From Hydractinia symbiolongicarpus (taxonomy: Eukaryota > Cnidaria > Hydrozoa > Anthoathecata > Hydractiniidae): DNA of 64,000 nucleotides. Under the pieces are notes generated by a model. That model saw nothing but the letters and a program-made list of their open reading frames with translations. It ran no database searches and had not been told where the DNA came from. Within the stretch, counting starts at the first letter, position 1, and each line of letters opens with the position of its first letter. Both the position numbers and the translations under genes were made by a program. The stretch spans positions 27,369,851-27,433,850 of the forward strand of contig NC_079877.1 of assembly GCF_029227915.1 (NCBI RefSeq), given 5' to 3'. This document shows, in pieces, positions 60,559 through 64,000 of the stretch.

Positions 60559-63500
60559 TAGTTTTACATTTTTTTAGTATAATATATATGAAAAATCTAA
60601 TTAGTTTATATGAGTTAGTTTTCATTTTTATTTTGTGACAACCTTCATTCCCAGAAAAAAAGTATTACACGATTTCGACCTTACACACAGTTTTGTTTCT
60701 CGGATTCTATAAGGAGATCTGTTTAAAGGTAAAATTTTCAGTTCACTGTAGCAAAGTATTGTGTTTTGATTTTGCACAAGAAAGTATTTTCAACAATTCA
60801 TACATCACCGAATAATTTCGTGAAAATTATATTGTCGATTTGGACGACGTGGAATTTTTGTAAGGCTTTATTTTTAATTTGTTAAAAATATTTTTAGTTA
60901 TGCACTATTAAATTAATTATATGTAGCTTTTTATTAAAATATGTTTTTTATTTATTCTTTCATTATCAGTCTTAAATTTTCTTCATAAGGACAGAATTTC
61001 ATTCCCTGCATGTGCCGGCCTTTAATCCTATTAGCACCGGTCGAAGACGGGAGGGGGGAGGTGGAACTGGATAGTGGGAGAAAACGTATTTATTATTGTT
61101 AACGACTTTTTGGTGGGGGAGTGGGAACTTACTGCAAGAAGCTATCGACGTAAATGGTTCTGAAACCACCAATTTGAGCCTTATGTGTACTTTACGAAAC
61201 AGGTTCAACACATACTTTTGTATAATACAAGTTACGTTGTCGTAACTCAAAAGCAAAAAGTAAATTCAGATAACGTTTGGTCAGCATACAATTGAGTGCT
61301 AAAATTTTGTGACTTTTGTAGGGCTTGTAATAAAGAAAAGGGTGTTGGCAATGATTCAACACATCGTAATCATAAAAAATATGTAGTGTACAACTTTATA
61401 AAACTGACTGGAATAAACGAGGTTATATATTGGCTGTCTCACTTATCCCTCTGTTAGTTGAAGTATGTTAAATCGTTGAATGACAGAAGTGATGCTAACA
61501 GTATGGTAATGACAATGGTACTCTATACGACTGAACAATTTAACTTCCTGTGCTGTCACTTAACAATCGTGTAGGAATGCTTCAGAATTTTTCACCGCTC
61601 GGATATGCTCTCAAAGTCCCATCTTCCTCTCCAGGGTCTCTTACGGAGCGTGGCGCTATATCGAACCAACAAGGCAAATGTCCAGGTTGCTCGAATTTTC
61701 CTGTGCGAATACATATAGACAAAGAGCGTGTGGTAAATTGTATGAGTAAAAACCTCAGAGGTGTCATCTTTTTTGCAATTAAAAACGATGTTATTTTGTA
61801 AAAATAGACTGAAATAGGAAAATGACGTCATCAATACACGACAACGCGTTTCTGTTAATGTCATAACGTCTTGTTTGTTTTCACGACTGAAATTTACAAA
61901 TAAAGTTAAGAAAACAATGTTTGTATGCATTGTCTGGCCTTTTTCTGTCTCCCTTTAACATGTCTCTATTTTTAACAGATTTTTCTCAGCCCCTTGCGAG
62001 TCCGGGATAAAGGGAATCCACTATATGTATATTGGATGAAATAAGAGTTCCTTTATAAGACGTATCTCTTACATACTATATATGGTAATCGGCTACCGTA
62101 TTTTTAGTTACACCTTTGTCATGTGATGTATGCGAGATATAGTCTGTTTTATAAGTGTGTTTCCTAACATATAAGCGTTTCTTTCTTCTAGCGATTTTGG
62201 AACCTCGTCCCCAGGTTCCTTGTTTAAGTTTAAAGAAAACCTAACAAGCCCTTGTTGAGTATTCTGTAATATATCTTGTCGATGCACCAAAAGCGTTAGC
62301 ATCTTCAAAATGTGAATCTTGCTTTTGAAAGATCTGAGTTTGTTCAAGTAAAATTTTCCAATGTACCAACTTCTTTCCTCTTTATTGTTAAAATTATTGA
62401 AGTTATCTTTTAGAATATGAAATATTTTAGGCTATATGCAGCCCAACTGCAGGTCCTATCTCTCTTTTGTGACGATCTTTCGTCTGTGATTTGTTAATTC
62501 GTTGTCAGAATAAGAAAAAAAAGCCCTGGGGACGGGGTTGGAATGCAGCCGACAAAGAATTTAGACGAGTTTAAATATTTTTAAAAACATTCTCGTCCTC
62601 TCGTTTGTTGCCTGATCCTAAAACCGCCCGCCTTTAATCTGAGGACTCCTAGGACGAGATTGTTCAAAAAGTCGATTTAATAGAAGCTTTAGAAGAATAC
62701 ACTTTTGTAAAGTCAAATTTTGCAAATTTGTTTATTTCTACAGTCGAGCATTAAACCAAATACAGTCTCTCTAATGAATTGACACTCCTGACGATTTAAT
62801 AAGTAAAAAGCGATTTCATACCAGTAAAACCACGGTCAAATCCTTACAAAAGCGCATAGCAATTAGCACAAACTGAACTTTCTTACCAGCGGACAGGAAC
62901 GTAAATGCAAATGTGTTACTTTAAACATTTATTTTTCACGTGACTTGTTGCGTCAGTATCGCATTTAACTACTTTTTCCATCCACCCTAGTGCTTCTGGC
63001 ATGCATAAAAATGTTTTTTACGGGTATTTTATGCCGTACCTTGCTGCTTCACCTGTAACTTTACATTTGAGCAGATTCTTTCCCCTTGAGGTGAGCTAAA
63101 TTAATCATGGCTTAGCTAGTTAGTGGGTGATGCCTACTGCAAATCTGTTTCCTGTCGAGTTTAAAGCGGGAGAATGAGCTTCTCCAGAGATATCCACGGT
63201 ATATGAAATATGCCAAAATTTTCTTCCATGTTTTGACATCTTTAACTACCTCACCACAAGATTTTTTTAAAATGGCCTAAAGTATTTGTCAATTTTTTTC
63301 ACCGGACCTAATCGACAAAATGTTTAGTAAATGACAAAAATTAGAACCCAAACAAAAATTTAGGCCGACTAAATTTATATTGATTAAGTAAAACGTTGAT
63401 TTCTTTGTTTGATTTTGTTTTTGGTAGGAAGAGTGTCACAAAGTCGTGTTTATGTATTTTATTAAGTGCAACAATGACACCGGACATTATTCAGGACAGA

Positions 63501-64000
63501 AATAGATAATGTTGTCTACGGTTATGTTATTTTCCATTCATTGCATTTAATTGAAAATAACTTGACTTATTAACTCTGTATAACCTTCTTATATGCGATA
63601 CAAGTGTAGTAATCTGACTAGATAGTATACAGTGGAATATAAAATGGAACATAAAATTTACAAAGGAATTACAAGAAATATATAATTATTTTACTCAAAA
63701 AAGCTCACACTAAGGGCGGGTGGGTGGGTCTGAAAAAGTAACTAACGATGTGTGATATTTTCCCGCTTATTCCGTCATCTTATTTCCTTGGTCACGTGAC
63801 AAAACAAAGTGAACATTGGCTGTATCTTACCCGGTTATAAGCCTTCAATTTATGTAAAGTTGGGCTTTACATGGACACAAAATGAGATTTTAAACCGCTA
63901 TGAAATTTCGTAGTGTTTACATGAAGCAAACTGTACACGCGCCACAACTTTTTACAAAAATACAGTACACGCGTTTTCTTTTATTAGAATACACTTTATA
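60559..64000. other. Region downstream of laminin copy B, no gene seen
   Basis: AT-rich non-coding DNA. The copy B 3' UTR should begin here; the first clear AATAAA is near 61329, about 770 nt after the stop. CTCGTCCCC-type motifs occur at 62199-62219 (palindromic GGAACCTCGTCCCC-AGGTTCC form) and 62524-62541. Open frames on both strands are short and lack any recognisable domain. Confidence 0.55.

Noticed and set aside
61592-61930. 112-codon minus-strand open frame downstream of copy B
   Set aside because: No domain, no splice or codon pattern like the genes here, overlaps other chance frames.
1-64000. CRISPR arrays, operons, bacterial or viral genes
   Set aside because: None seen; the direct repeats present are irregular intronic or intergenic satellites in a eukaryotic gene setting.

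Overview
The window is animal nuclear DNA: AT-rich, with short exons, GT-AG introns, a SINE-like repeat and simple repeats. It is dominated by two head-to-tail copies of one gene, a laminin alpha chain of the alpha3/alpha5 (LanA) type. The AT-rich base composition, orphan-like GPCR remnants and laminin architecture suggest a cnidarian, perhaps a hydrozoan. That is an inference; no marker here fixes the species.

Layout. Copy A runs from 119 to 22438 (+). Its 5' end, with the signal peptide and LN domain, lies outside the window; 48 coding exons are visible and all join in frame to about 3574 residues. The spacer 22439-28958 holds a tRNA-derived SINE candidate, two damaged rhodopsin-class GPCR remnants (24192-24842 + and 25827-26640 -) and small inverted-repeat elements. 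Copy B runs from 28959 to 60558 (+) and is complete: 53 coding exons sum to 12618 nt, or 4205 residues plus stop. The last 3.4 kb (60559-64000) shows no gene I can support.

The two laminin copies share every one of the 48 comparable exon boundaries and phases, and 41 of those exons have identical lengths. Domain order in copy B: signal peptide, LN, LEa repeats, LF (domain IVb), LEb repeats, L4, LEc repeats, CxxC coil start, Thr/Ser-rich mucin-like insert ending in a furin-like site, alpha-helical coiled coil, LG1 (with a second furin-like site), LG2, LG3, Thr-rich linker, LG4, LG5. Laminin alpha chains pair with beta and gamma chains in basement membrane: LN drives polymerisation, the coil drives trimer assembly, and LG domains bind integrin and dystroglycan-type receptors.

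Most interesting points: a mucin-like insert with a basic cleavage motif inside the start of the coiled coil, which differs by 307 residues between the copies; a conserved furin-like motif within LG1; a probable GC-AG intron; patchy near-identity in LG4-LG5 that looks like gene conversion; two intron pairs conserved between copies, each carrying TGCATG; and an uninterrupted (TTC)84 tract in intron 1 of copy B. Exon coordinates were read by hand from splice signals, reading frame and the comparison of the two copies; no alignment program was run.
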